From contig NZ_JAVDDV010000002.1 in NCBI RefSeq assembly GCF_030848565.1, forward strand, positions 1 to 64,000: a DNA stretch of 64,000 nt, written 5' to 3'. The position numbers and the translations under genes are program-made. Positions 42,596 to 52,333 of this stretch are shown piece by piece. The DNA is from Natronolimnohabitans sp. A-GB9. Its GTDB lineage: Archaea; Halobacteriota; Halobacteria; Halobacteriales; Natrialbaceae. The first letter of the stretch is position 1; each line of letters begins with the position of its first letter. The notes beneath the pieces were generated by a model. The model did not search any database and was not told the DNA's origin. It saw only the letters and a program-made list of their open reading frames with translations.

Positions 42596-44371
42596 ATGAA
42601 CGAGTTACAGCCGGTCGCTCTCGAGCGAGCGGACGGAATCGCGGAGCTTGTCGTCACAGGCGGGCGGGTCTACTGTTCGAATCGCCGGGAGTTCCTCGAA
42701 CGCGACGTCGCCGTCGTCGGCGACCGCATCGCAGCGCTACTCGAAGACGCCGATTCCGTGACCGGCCCCGAGACGACAGTCGTCGACGCGACCGACCGCG
42801 TCGTCTTGCCGGGGCTGATCGACGCCCACACCCACGCCGACCTCCAGCTGGTACCCGAGCGAATCGTCCCCGGGATCCTCGCGGGCGGGACGACCGCGAT
42901 CGTCACCGAAACCTCCGGACTCGGGCTCCATTTCGGTGCTCGAGGCGTCGAGACGACCCTCGAGCGCACCGCCGACCTGCCGGTGACTGCCTACCTCACC
43001 CTGCCACCACAGCCGTTCGTCGACACGTTCGAACCGGCCCGCGGGGACGACGCCGAACTCGAGGCGTATGCCGACCTGCTCGGCCGGGAGCGCGTGGTCG
43101 GCGTCGGCGAGATCGACTGGATCCACGTCGTCGACCGTGACACGACACTCGAGGCACTCGTCGATCAGGCCCGCGAGGCCGGCGCCGTCGTTGTCGGCCA
43201 CGGGGCTGGCTGTCGGGGCGACGCGCTCCGGGCCTTTGCGACCGTCGTGGACAACGATCACGAGGCGATCACCGCCGACGGAGTGTGTGAGCGTGGTACA
43301 AACGGCCTCCACGTCGTCGGTCGCTGTGGCTCGAACCGCGACGATCTTCCGGCGCTAGCAGCGGCGTTTCCCGACCTCGACGGGGGAAGCGTTTCGCTCT
43401 CGACCGACGGCGTCTGGCCGAACGACCTCCGCGACGGGTTCGGGATGGCCGACGTCGTTCGCCGCGCGATCGAGGCCGGGATCCCGACACGCGATGCGAT
43501 CGACGCGGCGACGCGCAACCCCGCCGAACACTTCGGGCTCGAGGGGCGGGGCCGAATCGCCCCGGGTGCGTACGCGGACGTGATCGTCGTCGACGACCTC
43601 GAGTCGATGACCGTCGAGACGGTGCTCACGAACGGCGAACAGGTCGTCTCTGAGGGCACGCCGAACGTCGAACCGCGAGCGGAGCCGTATCCCGACTACG
43701 TCTACGAGCAGGTGTCGGTCGACCTCGAGCGCGATCGGTTCACGGCGCCACTCGAGGCCGCAGTCGGCGGCGTCGTTCGCGCGATGGCAGTCGATCGCGG
43801 GCTCGTGACGACCGAGACGACCGCCGAGCCCGCCGTCGTGGGTGGCACGGACTCGAGCAACGCTCCCGACGAGGGTCGACTCGGTCCCGACCCCGAAGCC
43901 GACGTCCTCACGGCGACGCTGCTCGACCGCGAGCCGGGGACCGACGAGCGCGGCTTCACCGGCTTCCTGACCGGGTTCGGCCTCGAGGATGGCGCGGTCG
44001 CGACGAGCCTGACCTGGGAGGCGATCGGGCTGGCAGTCGTCGCCGCCGACACGGACGACGCCGTCGTCGCCGCTCGACGGGTCGCCGAGCTAGGCGGGGG
44101 CTTTGCAGTCGCTCGAGACGGCGCCGTCGTCGCCGACCTCGAACTGCCAGTCGGTGGGGTCGCGACCGAAGCGCCGGTCGAAGACGTCGTCCGTGGGTAC
44201 GACGACCTCGAGGACGCGCTACGAGCGGCCGGCGTCGAGATCGATCGGCCGCTTCTGACGCTCCAGACGCTGACGTTCCCCGGCGTCCCCGCGCTGAAGC
44301 TCACGCCGTCGGGGTACGCGGACGTGCTCGGACAGCGACTGGTTGGCGTAGAGCCCGAACGGGAGGCGTAG
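42596..44371 (+). CDS. ade: adenine deaminase
   Basis: 591-residue amidohydrolase converting adenine to hypoxanthine. Metal site motif VLPGLIDAHTHADLQL (His-x-His at about 81-83). Further ligands are in VVGVGEIDW and VVGHGAGC, and the Asp is in SLSTDGVWPNDL. The C-terminal Ade domain (about 400-590) includes GLEDGAVATSLTWEAIGLAVV. Length and order match Ade. ATG 42596 (MNELQPVALERADG) is chosen. Partner for the purine permease at 23346 in salvage. It is convergent with the cobalamin adenosyltransferase (3 bp apart). Confidence 0.9.
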   Translation: MNELQPVALERADGIAELVVTGGRVYCSNRREFLERDVAVVGDRIAALLEDADSVTGPETTVVDATDRVVLPGLIDAHTHADLQLVPERIVPGILAGGTTAIVTETSGLGLHFGARGVETTLERTADLPVTAYLTLPPQPFVDTFEPARGDDAELEAYADLLGRERVVGVGEIDWIHVVDRDTTLEALVDQAREAGAVVVGHGAGCRGDALRAFATVVDNDHEAITADGVCERGTNGLHVVGRCGSNRDDLPALAAAFPDLDGGSVSLSTDGVWPNDLRDGFGMADVVRRAIEAGIPTRDAIDAATRNPAEHFGLEGRGRIAPGAYADVIVVDDLESMTVETVLTNGEQVVSEGTPNVEPRAEPYPDYVYEQVSVDLERDRFTAPLEAAVGGVVRAMAVDRGLVTTETTAEPAVVGGTDSSNAPDEGRLGPDPEADVLTATLLDREPGTDERGFTGFLTGFGLEDGAVATSLTWEAIGLAVVAADTDDAVVAARRVAELGGGFAVARDGAVVADLELPVGGVATEAPVEDVVRGYDDLEDALRAAGVEIDRPLLTLQTLTFPGVPALKLTPSGYADVLGQRLVGVEPEREA

Positions 44372-44374
44372 CCG

Positions 44375-44908
44375 TCAGTACTGCGGCGACTCCTCGGGTT
44401 CGCCGTCGCGTTTGTTGACGACGCGGGCGAACGTGAACAGGCCGTCGGAGAGGCGGTTGAGATACTGCACGGCCTGTTCGTTGATCCGGTCTTCGGAGGC
44501 AAGAGCGACGGCGCGGCGTTCGGCGCGCCGGCAAACCGTTCGGGCGTGGTGGAGTGCTGCGCCGTCCTCGCTTCCCGTCGGCAGAATAAACGACGTCAGC
44601 GGCTCGAGTTCCTCGTCGTACTCGTCGATCCAGTCCTCGATAGTCTCGACGTGTTCGGCCCGGACGACGGGATCGTCCTCGTCGGGATCGGGGTTCGCGA
44701 AATCCGCCTGAACGACGTGAAGGTGGTTTTGGACCGTCCGCAGCCGGTCGTTGACGTCGTCGTGGTCCGTCGGTCGGATCGTTCCAAGAAGGGCGTTGAG
44801 TTCGTCGACGGTCCCGTAGGCTTCGATTCGCGCGCTCGTCTTGGAGACGCGGCTCATGTCCCGGAGATCGGTCTTTCCATCGTCACCGCGTCCAGTGTAG
44901 ATCGACAT
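44375..44908 (-). CDS. pduO: cob(I)alamin adenosyltransferase, PduO type
   Basis: 177-residue ATP:corrinoid adenosyltransferase producing adenosylcobalamin. N-terminal YTGRGDDGKTDL ATP-binding motif, KTSARIEAYGTVDELNALLG, and the C-terminal ARTVCRRAERRAV and LNRLSDGLFTFARVVN are all family signatures. Five-helix bundle, active as a trimer. Serves B12-dependent enzymes such as methylmalonyl-CoA mutase or ribonucleotide reductase. Convergent with ade. Confidence 0.93.
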   Translation of the reverse strand: MSIYTGRGDDGKTDLRDMSRVSKTSARIEAYGTVDELNALLGTIRPTDHDDVNDRLRTVQNHLHVVQADFANPDPDEDDPVVRAEHVETIEDWIDEYDEELEPLTSFILPTGSEDGAALHHARTVCRRAERRAVALASEDRINEQAVQYLNRLSDGLFTFARVVNKRDGEPEESPQY

Positions 44909-45057
44909 GCCCGAGTCGACGGCCGGTAAACACTTAATTACTAGCCGACAGCTGGATGCAAACGGTCGACGGCGGAGACCGAACCGATCGTAGCTACTGA
45001 CCGTCACTGCACACCCGTTCGCACGAGTGGAGCGCGGGTTGGAGCGAGCGGCGTACA

Positions 45058-45141
45058 TGATACGGTCTACTGTAATCAATTCCCGCCGATCGCCGACCCG
45101 TCCTGGCGATCGGCGAGACAGCGGGACAGCAGTCCGTATGA
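45058..45141. repeat. dispersed palindromic repeat, family 1, copy C
   Basis: 84 bp: left end TGATACGGTCTACTGTAATCA, read to 45078; right end ACAGCAGTCCGTATGA. The inner perfect stem CGCCGATCGCC / GGCGATCGGCG has a 10 nt loop. It lies between divergently transcribed genes, so it is not limited to 3' ends. Confidence 0.85.
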
Positions 45142-45285
45142 GGCCAGCGACGCGACCGGAGACCGACGTGATCTGGGAGCGAGTGCGATCGGAGGAACAT
45201 CGTTTCAGTTGTTACTGTAGCGCCGTCGAACGCCGATGTCGCCTGAATCGGTACGTTAAACACGTGGCGTACCCAAGCCCCGCTC

Positions 45286-45465
45286 ATGGCGATGGAACTC
45301 GAGCACGAGTGTCCGAACTGCGGCGGAGAGAAGACGTTTTATCGCGCCGCGAGCACGACGCTGCACCTGGGCGAGAAGGTCAAGTGGCACTGTCCGGACT
45401 GTGATTACGGCTTCGTCCAGATCGGTAACAACGGGACGGCCGTCGACTCGAGCGCCGAAGCGTAA
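45286..45465 (+). CDS. zinc-ribbon micro-protein (59 aa)
   Basis: MAMELEHECPNCGGEKTFYR, then HCPDCDYGFVQIGNN: two CPxC knuckles (C9, C12, C36, C39) forming a zinc ribbon, followed by an acidic tail. The pattern resembles a widespread haloarchaeal DUF (I recall DUF7838, unverified). ATG 45286 or 45292. Function unknown. Confidence 0.75.
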   Translation: MAMELEHECPNCGGEKTFYRAASTTLHLGEKVKWHCPDCDYGFVQIGNNGTAVDSSAEA

Positions 45466-45612
45466 CGCTCCCGATCCACCGTTTCGCCCGTCTGATACAC
45501 CGTCGGACAGATGCGTTGATACACCGTCATCGGGGACGCATCCGGTGAAGGTATCACCCGTTCTGTCCGACGGTATACGATCACCCGGGTTGACTCCAGT
45601 TTACTAATCGTC

Positions 45613-46053
45613 TCACAGATCCGTCGCGGACCGTTCGTACGCCGGTGACACCGCACGGATCGTGTTCGCGACGTGTTGGAGCTCCATTCCCAGCAGAACC
45701 ACGACGTCGCTCAGCGAGACGATTCCGACGAGGTCACCGTCGTCGACCACGGGAAGACGGCGGACGCCGGTGTCGGACATGAGATCGACGAGATCGTAGA
45801 CACCCGTGTCCGCCGATACCGTCCGGATCTCGCCCGTGATGATATCGGAGACCGGCGTCTCCTCGTTTGCTCCCTCTCCGTCGAGGACCTCGAGGGCAAG
45901 ATCGCGATCGGAGACGAGCCCGATCGGTTCGCTTTCCTCGACGACGACGACGCTCCCGACCCGGTTCGATCGCATCGTCCGGACGACGTCGGACAACGCC
46001 GCGTCCGGCTCGACGGTGACGACCGTCTCCCGTGCGATATCGATGACAGACAT
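45613..46053 (-). CDS. tandem CBS-domain protein
   Basis: 146-residue protein of two CBS modules: 8-62 (ETVVTVEPDAALSDVVRTMR ... PIGLVSDRDLALEVL) and 72-125 (VSADTGVYDLVDLMSDTGVR ... LVGIVSLSDVVVLL). Such standalone pairs bind AMP, ATP or SAM and act as energy sensors on unknown partners. It is divergent from the NAD kinase fusion gene, with 141 bp between the starts. Confidence 0.87.
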   Translation of the reverse strand: MSVIDIARETVVTVEPDAALSDVVRTMRSNRVGSVVVVEESEPIGLVSDRDLALEVLDGEGANEETPVSDIITGEIRTVSADTGVYDLVDLMSDTGVRRLPVVDDGDLVGIVSLSDVVVLLGMELQHVANTIRAVSPAYERSATDL

Positions 46054-46194
46054 ACAACACGTATATCCCCGTCGAGGATTACAAGTGTTACCCCATGTCT
46101 CCCGGAATCGACGACGTATTCCGTCCCCAGAACGAACAGGCGGCTGATAACACCATTTATCACGATCTGTGGTGCAATGTGGGACGGTAACAGT

Positions 46195-47907
46195 ATGCAA
46201 GGACGGAGGCTGGCCACTACGGACGAACTCATCGCGATCGTCAGTCCGGACAGCGACGAGACCCTCGAGCGACTCGCCGACTGGACCGACGAACACGGAA
46301 TCGAACTCTCGACCGTCGACGTCGGCGACGACATCGGCGGCGTCTACGACGAGAACCGGGCGACACTCGGCGTCACGCTCGGCGGCGACGGGACGTTCCT
46401 CGAGGGAATCAAGACGTTCGCTCCTCGGAACGTTCCACAGCTGGGTGTCAACACGGGGACGCTCGCGTTTCTCGCTCGCGTCGAGCCGGAGGACCTCGAG
46501 GACGCCTTAGACGAGACGTTACGCGGGCGCGCCGAGGTCGACAGCCGCCAGCAGATCCACGTCGACGCTCCGGGTGTGGACGCGACCGGGATCAACGACG
46601 TGATGGTCCAGCAGGTCCCCCCGGAGAACCCGATCGACCGGAAAGTGACTCGACTCGACGTCTACGCGGACGACGAGTACGTCGGCGAGTTCGAGGGGAC
46701 TGGACTCGCCGTCTCGACGCCGACCGGCTCGACGGGGATTTCGCTGTCGGCCAACGGGCCAGTCCACTACCCCGTGAACAACCACACGCTCCAGATCGTC
46801 CCGCTGCATACACACAAACTCGGCGTCCGGCCGATCGTCGTCTCACCGGAGACCGAACTGCGGATCGTCACGCAAGGACAGGCGAGCCTGCTGGTCGACG
46901 GCGGCCGCGCCCACACTATCTTGAGCGGCGACGACGAGATCGTCGTGACGGGGGCCGACAAACTGGCTCACGTCGTCCGCACAAGCTACGACGACCACTT
47001 CTTTACCGCGATCACGAAGAAACTCGGCTGGGACATCCGCGACGCCGAGGTGCCGCCGGAAAAGCGCCTCGAGCAACGGTCGACGGCGAAATCGTCGCGC
47101 CGGGAGTCGAAGGGGTTCGTCGAACGTGCACTCACCGTCGCGACGGAGGCCGCCGAAGCCGCTGGCGAACCGCTGTGTGAACTCCACGGACAGGTCGAGT
47201 CGATAGATCAAAAGACTGACAAGTCGGACATCGTCACCGAGGCCGACCACCAGGCCGACCGGATCATCACGACCGTCATCCGCAACGAGTACCCAAACCA
47301 CGCGGTCTTCTCCGAGGAGAGCACTCGTCAGTACGGGACCGACACCGACTACACATGGGTAGTCGACCCCCTCGACGGGACCGGAAACTTCGCCCACGGC
47401 AATCCCAACTATTCAGTCTCGATCGGCCTCGTCGAGAACGGAGAGCCGATCATCGGTGTCGTCTACGTCCCCGAGACCGGCGAGCTGTTTACCGGTATCG
47501 CCGGCGAGGGTGCCTGGCGTGATGGCGATCCGATCGCGACGACCGACCGCGACCGACTCGACGAGAGCATGCTCATCTCGGGGTACGATCCCGACGGACT
47601 CTTCCTCTCACATTTCTACCAGGAATCCCGCGGCGTCCGCCGTCTGGGCTCGGCCGCACTCAATCTCTGTTATCTCGCCAGCGGTAGCGCCGACGCCGTC
47701 TGGGAGCACGACACCTACCCCTGGGACATCGCCGCCGGCCTCGTGATCGCTCGCGAAGCCGGCGCGACGATCTCCGACGAGAACGGCGATCCCTTCACGT
47801 TTTCCCTCGAGACGGGCGATCGCTCGGCGCTGCTTGGCTCGAACGGCACGCTCCATCCGGCCTTGCTCGAGCACATGGAAGACGGGATCCAGTCTCCGAC
47901 CCAGTAG
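46195..47907 (+). CDS. NAD kinase fused to inositol-monophosphatase-family phosphatase
   Basis: 570-residue bifunctional protein. Residues 1-285 are an ATP-NAD kinase: GGDGTFLEG (63-71), NTGTLAFLA (86-94), TGINDVMVQ, TPTGSTGISLSANGP. Residues 305-570 are an IMPase-family domain with metal ligands in VFSEES (371-376) and VVDPLDGTGNFAHG (389-402), and C-terminal YPWDIAAGLVIAREAGA. The phosphatase half probably removes 2'-phosphate from NADP or acts as fructose-1,6-bisphosphatase/IMPase. Linked kinase and phosphatase would set the NAD/NADP ratio. Start 46195 (MQGRR) or 46177 (MWDGNSMQGRR). Confidence 0.9.
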   Translation: MQGRRLATTDELIAIVSPDSDETLERLADWTDEHGIELSTVDVGDDIGGVYDENRATLGVTLGGDGTFLEGIKTFAPRNVPQLGVNTGTLAFLARVEPEDLEDALDETLRGRAEVDSRQQIHVDAPGVDATGINDVMVQQVPPENPIDRKVTRLDVYADDEYVGEFEGTGLAVSTPTGSTGISLSANGPVHYPVNNHTLQIVPLHTHKLGVRPIVVSPETELRIVTQGQASLLVDGGRAHTILSGDDEIVVTGADKLAHVVRTSYDDHFFTAITKKLGWDIRDAEVPPEKRLEQRSTAKSSRRESKGFVERALTVATEAAEAAGEPLCELHGQVESIDQKTDKSDIVTEADHQADRIITTVIRNEYPNHAVFSEESTRQYGTDTDYTWVVDPLDGTGNFAHGNPNYSVSIGLVENGEPIIGVVYVPETGELFTGIAGEGAWRDGDPIATTDRDRLDESMLISGYDPDGLFLSHFYQESRGVRRLGSAALNLCYLASGSADAVWEHDTYPWDIAAGLVIAREAGATISDENGDPFTFSLETGDRSALLGSNGTLHPALLEHMEDGIQSPTQ

Positions 47908-47963
47908 ATGGGCTAGCCCGCTGGAAGCGTCCGAAGAACAGTCCGTGACCGTCCGCCGACGTC

Positions 47964-49457
47964 CTACTCCTCGCCGTCCTCGAGTGCGTGCCAGGACAGC
48001 CGCGGGTTTCGCGCGGCGCTGGTCTGATCGATCCGTCGGGCGGTGGTGCGTTCGGGCGAGCTCTCGAGTGTTCCGTCGTCTTCGTCCGCGACGGCGTTGA
48101 ACGCGGCTGCGAGTCGGTCGAGGGTCTCCTTGCTCTCGACCTCCGTCGGCTCGGTCATCAGCGCCTCGGGGACGATCTCAGGCCACTTGGTCGTCGGCGG
48201 GTGGACGCCGTAGTCGAGCATCCGTTTCGCGACGTCGGCGGCGTCCTGGTCGCCCGCGCTGGCGACGAACTCGTGGTGGAACGGTTCGTAAGGAACGTCG
48301 TACTCGATCCGGCTCGCGAGGTAGTTCGCGTTGAGGACGGCCTTCGCACTGGCGTCGGTCAGCCCCTCGTCGCCCAGTCGAGCGATGTAGGCGAAGGTCT
48401 TGATCAACACGAGCCAGTTGCCCTGATAGCCGTGGACCTTGCCGATGGTGTGTTCGGGGTCGAACAGTTCGTAGGTCGTTTCGGTGTCGGTCGAGTCGGC
48501 TTCCCGTACACGAGGGGACGGCAGGAACGGCGCCAGCTCGTCGACGACGCCGACGGGACCAGCACCCGGCCCACCCCCTCCGTGGGGCGTCGCGAACGTC
48601 TTGTGGACGTTGTAGTGCATCACGTCGAATCCCATGTCACCCGGCCGCGCACGGCCGAGTAGGGCGTTGAGGTTGGCCCCGTCGTAGTACAACAGTCCGC
48701 CGACGTCGTGGACCATGTCGGCGATCTCCTCGATGTCGCGTTCGAACAGTCCCAGCGTGTTCGGGTTCGTAAGCATCAGTGCCGCCGTATTCTCGGAGAG
48801 GGCGGCCTCGAGCGCCTCGAGATCGACTCGACCGGCGTCGTCGCTTGGCAGCGAGACGACGTCGTAGCCGCCCAGCGCGGCGCTGGCGAAGTTCGTTCCG
48901 TGGGCACTTTCGGGGACGATGACCTCGTCGCGGCCTTCCTCGCCGTTGTGCTCGTGGTAGGCCGCAGCGACGCGGATCCCGACGAACTCGCCGGCGGCGC
49001 CGGCGGGTGGCTGGAGCGTCACGGCGTCCATGCCACCGATCCGTCCCAGGTAATCCTGTAGCCGGTACATGAGCTCGAGCGTGCCCTGGACCGACTTCTC
49101 CGAGCGATCGGGATGGACCGCACCCGAGGGAAGTGCAGCCACGTCCTCGGTGAACTTGGGGTTGTACTTCATCGTACACGAGCCAAGCGGGTACGGTCCG
49201 CTGTCGATCCCGTAGACCATCTGGGAGAGACGCGTGTAGTGGCGCGCCAGTTCGGGCTCGGAGAGAGACGGGAGCTCGATCGAATCGCGAGTGAGGTCGT
49301 CGGGAAGCGGCGAGTCGTCGCCACCGACCTCGACGCGCGTTTGGTCTTTCTCCGATAGTAGTGGCTCGTACTGTCCGTTCTCGACGTAGCGAGCCTGGTC
49401 GTAACGGGCCTGTTCGTCTGCGCTGGCGTGGTCGGCGGCGTCAGGTTCGTCGCTCAT
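47964..49457 (-). CDS. gcvPB: glycine dehydrogenase (decarboxylating) subunit 2
   Basis: 497-residue PLP-dependent P-protein subunit. PLP-lysine in [18 protein letters not shown] (K286), upstream [12 protein letters not shown] (D259) and [11 protein letters not shown] fit the family. It decarboxylates glycine and passes the aminomethyl group to lipoyl H-protein. The ATG overlaps the gcvPA stop by 4 bp. The H and T protein genes are not in this window. Confidence 0.95.
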   Translation of the reverse strand: MSDEPDAADHASADEQARYDQARYVENGQYEPLLSEKDQTRVEVGGDDSPLPDDLTRDSIELPSLSEPELARHYTRLSQMVYGIDSGPYPLGSCTMKYNPKFTEDVAALPSGAVHPDRSEKSVQGTLELMYRLQDYLGRIGGMDAVTLQPPAGAAGEFVGIRVAAAYHEHNGEEGRDEVIVPESAHGTNFASAALGGYDVVSLPSDDAGRVDLEALEAALSENTAALMLTNPNTLGLFERDIEEIADMVHDVGGLLYYDGANLNALLGRARPGDMGFDVMHYNVHKTFATPHGGGGPGAGPVGVVDELAPFLPSPRVREADSTDTETTYELFDPEHTIGKVHGYQGNWLVLIKTFAYIARLGDEGLTDASAKAVLNANYLASRIEYDVPYEPFHHEFVASAGDQDAADVAKRMLDYGVHPPTTKWPEIVPEALMTEPTEVESKETLDRLAAAFNAVADEDDGTLESSPERTTARRIDQTSAARNPRLSWHALEDGEE

Positions 49458-50791
49458 CGAACCACCTCCTCGAGGGCCGCGACGAACGCATCGAGTCGTT
49501 CGTCGGAGACGCCGGCGACGCAGAGCTGTATCTCGTCTTCGCCGACGACGTGGACCGCGAAGCCGCGATCCTCGAGGTCGTCGGCGACCGCCCGCGCCGG
49601 CCGATCGACCCGGGCGACGAACTCCCTGAGGTGGTGGCGGTCGTGAACCGGCGCGTCGACGCCCTCGAGATCGTCGACTCGGGCGGCGAGATTCTGAGCG
49701 CGGGTGACACCGCGGTTCGCGAGGTCGACCAGCCCGTCGGGGCCGAGGGACGCGGCGTGCATCGCCGTTCGCAACGCGACCCAGGCCTGGTTGGTACAGA
49801 TGTTACTCGTCGCCCGTTCCCGGCGGATGTGTTGTTCGCGGGTCTGGAGCGTCAGCGTGAACGCCCGCCGGTCGGTCGCGTCCTCGCTGGCGCCGACGAG
49901 TCGGCCGGGGACCTGTCGGAGGTAGTCCTCGCGACACGCGAACAGGCCGAGCCCCATCCCGTAGCTCGTCGGCAAGCCGAGTACGCTCGCGTCGCCGACG
50001 ACGACGTCGGCGCCGACGTCGGCCGGTCGCTGGAGCACCGAGAGCGCGATCGGATCCGAGCCGAGGACGAACAGCGCGTCGTTTTCGGCGGCGAACTCGC
50101 CGATCGACGCGAGCCCTTCCTCGATCGTCCCCCGTACTGTCGGATTCTCCGCGTAAACCATGACGACGTCCTCGCCGACGGCTTCCTCGAGAGCCGCCAG
50201 ATCGGCGTTTCCGTCGTCGGTCGGGTACTCTTCGATCGCGAGATCGGTGCCGGCGACGTAGTTCTCGAGCGTCGAGCGCCGTCCCTCGAGCAAGCGGTCG
50301 GGGACGAGCACTCGATGGCCGCTCGTCGTGCGGACGCGTTCGGCCAGCGTCGCGGCCTCGCCGAGTGCCGTCGCAGCGTCGTACATCGAGCAGTTGGCGA
50401 CGTCGAGTCCCGTCAACTCGACCAGAAGCGACTGGTACTCGAACAGCGCCTGCAGGAACCCCTGTGAGACCTCCGGCTGGTACTGCGTATACGAGGTGAG
50501 AAACTCCGAGCGATCCGCGAGGTGATCGACCAGCGACGGCACGTAGTAGCCGTAGTGGCCCCGACCCAGAAGCTCGGTCAGGTCGTCGTTGCGACGTAAA
50601 ATCGAGCGGACGAGCCGCCGTGTCTCCCGTTCCGATCTCGCGTCGATCCCGAACGTCCCGTCGAACCCGACCGCGTCGGGGATATCGAAGAGGTCATCGA
50701 TCGACTCCGCGCCGATCGTCTCGAGCATCCGCGACTGTTCCGTCTCCGTGTGGGGAGCGTACGGGCTCCCCGTGGCGTCTGATCCGTGCAT
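49454..50791 (-). CDS. gcvPA: glycine dehydrogenase (decarboxylating) subunit 1
   Basis: 445-residue N-terminal half of the split P-protein. [17 protein letters not shown] is a variant of the usual GAGxYxHxxP motif, [20 protein letters not shown] is diagnostic, and [14 protein letters not shown] is close to the common NICTNQ signature. PLP is held by subunit 2. It heads a two-gene operon (gcvPA-gcvPB). The upstream 200 bp to the next gene show no riboswitch I can recognise. Confidence 0.94.
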   Translation of the reverse strand: MHGSDATGSPYAPHTETEQSRMLETIGAESIDDLFDIPDAVGFDGTFGIDARSERETRRLVRSILRRNDDLTELLGRGHYGYYVPSLVDHLADRSEFLTSYTQYQPEVSQGFLQALFEYQSLLVELTGLDVANCSMYDAATALGEAATLAERVRTTSGHRVLVPDRLLEGRRSTLENYVAGTDLAIEEYPTDDGNADLAALEEAVGEDVVMVYAENPTVRGTIEEGLASIGEFAAENDALFVLGSDPIALSVLQRPADVGADVVVGDASVLGLPTSYGMGLGLFACREDYLRQVPGRLVGASEDATDRRAFTLTLQTREQHIRRERATSNICTNQAWVALRTAMHAASLGPDGLVDLANRGVTRAQNLAARVDDLEGVDAPVHDRHHLREFVARVDRPARAVADDLEDRGFAVHVVGEDEIQLCVAGVSDERLDAFVAALEEVVR

Positions 50792-50992
50792 GGCTTAGTC
50801 GTCCCGGTCCCGATCGTGCGCGTCTGTCCATCCCCACCCGCGTCGGTTGCGGGCGCCGATCCGAGACATGATACCCGAGCATAACGGACAGAGGGTAATG
50901 AACGCACCCCTTCGATTCGGCAGCGGATAGACACGAGAGGGGGTACCCCACCCCGCTCCACGTCGCCCCACCTCGCCCCGTCCGGACGGCGA

Positions 50993-52258
50993 TCACCCCG
51001 ATCGATCCGCCTCGGTGTCGGCCGGCGTCCCCGAACGCGAGTCCAGTCCGTCCCGGGTTTCGCTGTCGGTGCTCTCGTCGCCGGTATCCGACTCCGACAC
51101 GCCGTCGCGCCCGGACGCTTCCGACGGCTGCTCGTCCGCTTCGACGGCACCCACCGTATCCGCGTCGTTACTGTCGTCTTCCTCGGCGCCGGCCTCGGAT
51201 TCGGGCTCGACTCGAGCGGACGAGTCGAGGTCGGCGGTCCGTTCTCGAGCGAAGGCGTCGAGGGTGACTTTCGCACCGCCGAGGACGACGGGGCCGATAA
51301 AGAGGCCGACCGCGCCGAAGACGACGATCCCGCCGAAGATCCCGACGACGACGATAGCGGAGTTGAAGGCACTCGTCCGACCGATGAGAGCGGGCCGAAG
51401 GTAGGTATCGGAGGCGCTGACGAGCGAACCGTAGGCCGCGATCGCGACGGCACCGACGAGATCGTTGGTAGCGGCGAGATAGACGGCGACGGGCAGCCAG
51501 ACGCCGAAGGCACCGATCAGCGGGAGCAGGGCCAATACGAACGTCGTCACGGTGAGCAAGACGACGGCAGGAATGCCAAGCACCGCCAGCGCGAGTCCGA
51601 GCGCGATCGCCTGGATCGCCGCGACGGCGACGTTCCCGACCACGGAAGCCCACATGAGCTGATCGAGCTCGGCCAGCAGCTCTCGCTGGATCTCGTCGTC
51701 GATCGGTAACACGGTTTGCGTCCAGGCGACGAGCCGATCGCCGTCGCGCAACAGCGCAAAGAGCACGAACACTGTCACTGTCAGCCCGATCAGTATCGCC
51801 GGGAGGCCGCTGACGAGTTCGATGCCGCTGGTCGCGAGTCCCTGCAACGCGGTTCCGATCGGCTCCTGGTAGGTGTCATAGAGATCGGAGAGATCGATCC
51901 CGTGGCCGTCCTCGAGTTGCGCTTCGACGTCTGCCATGCCGAGTGACCCCTCCTGGATCGCCGTCAACACCTCGAGCGCTTGGCCGAGTGCGATCGCGAG
52001 CACGTACGTGACCGGGAGGAGGATCGCCAACACGGCAATCGTGACGAGGACGAGCGCGGCCAGCATCGAGCCGAGGGTGCGCTCGAGGCGCCGCTGAGCC
52101 GGCATGAGGATATACGCGAGGACGATTCCGAGCAACACGTACTGGAGATATGGCAGGAGGATAAGCGTCGCGAGGAAGACGCTGAGGGCCGCCAGAATCG
52201 TCATCCCGGTTCGGTTAGAGAGCCATCCCGGCCCTGGCGGGTCGGATCGGTCGGCCAT
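50993..52258 (-). CDS. AI-2E family transporter (PerM/YdiK-like)
   Basis: 421-residue polytopic membrane protein with about eight helices. Landmarks: N-terminal LLPYLQYVLLGIVLAYILMPAQRRLE, central helix pair VLFALLRDGDRLVAW, and C-terminal LPLIGAFGVWLPVAVYL and GGIVVFGAVGLFIGPVVLGG typical of AI-2E exporters (PF01594). Residues 345-421 form an acidic Ser/Asp/Glu tail. Real substrate in archaea unknown; some relatives are Na+(Li+)/H+ antiporters. Confidence 0.87.
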   Translation of the reverse strand: MADRSDPPGPGWLSNRTGMTILAALSVFLATLILLPYLQYVLLGIVLAYILMPAQRRLERTLGSMLAALVLVTIAVLAILLPVTYVLAIALGQALEVLTAIQEGSLGMADVEAQLEDGHGIDLSDLYDTYQEPIGTALQGLATSGIELVSGLPAILIGLTVTVFVLFALLRDGDRLVAWTQTVLPIDDEIQRELLAELDQLMWASVVGNVAVAAIQAIALGLALAVLGIPAVVLLTVTTFVLALLPLIGAFGVWLPVAVYLAATNDLVGAVAIAAYGSLVSASDTYLRPALIGRTSAFNSAIVVVGIFGGIVVFGAVGLFIGPVVLGGAKVTLDAFARERTADLDSSARVEPESEAGAEEDDSNDADTVGAVEADEQPSEASGRDGVSESDTGDESTDSETRDGLDSRSGTPADTEADRSG

Positions 52259-52315
52259 GGGCCGTGTTACGAGCCCCCGACAGATGATTGCACTGGCGAC
52301 TTTCAGTTCGGTGAC

Positions 52316-52333
52316 GTACAGCGGTCCGTATTA
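52316..52333. repeat. half copy of family 1 repeat at the copper ATPase stop codon
   Basis: On the minus strand TAATACGGACCGCTGTA starts with the TAA stop of the ATPase gene, matching the family 1 end except for TAA in place of TGA. Confidence 0.55.

Noticed and set aside
45673-46194. Upstream extension of the NAD kinase fusion ORF
   Set aside because: Antisense to the CBS gene; the kinase fold begins at 46195 (or 46177).
50792-50992. Glycine riboswitch upstream of gcvPA
   Set aside because: No glycine-aptamer-like conserved core visible; glycine riboswitches are not established in haloarchaea.
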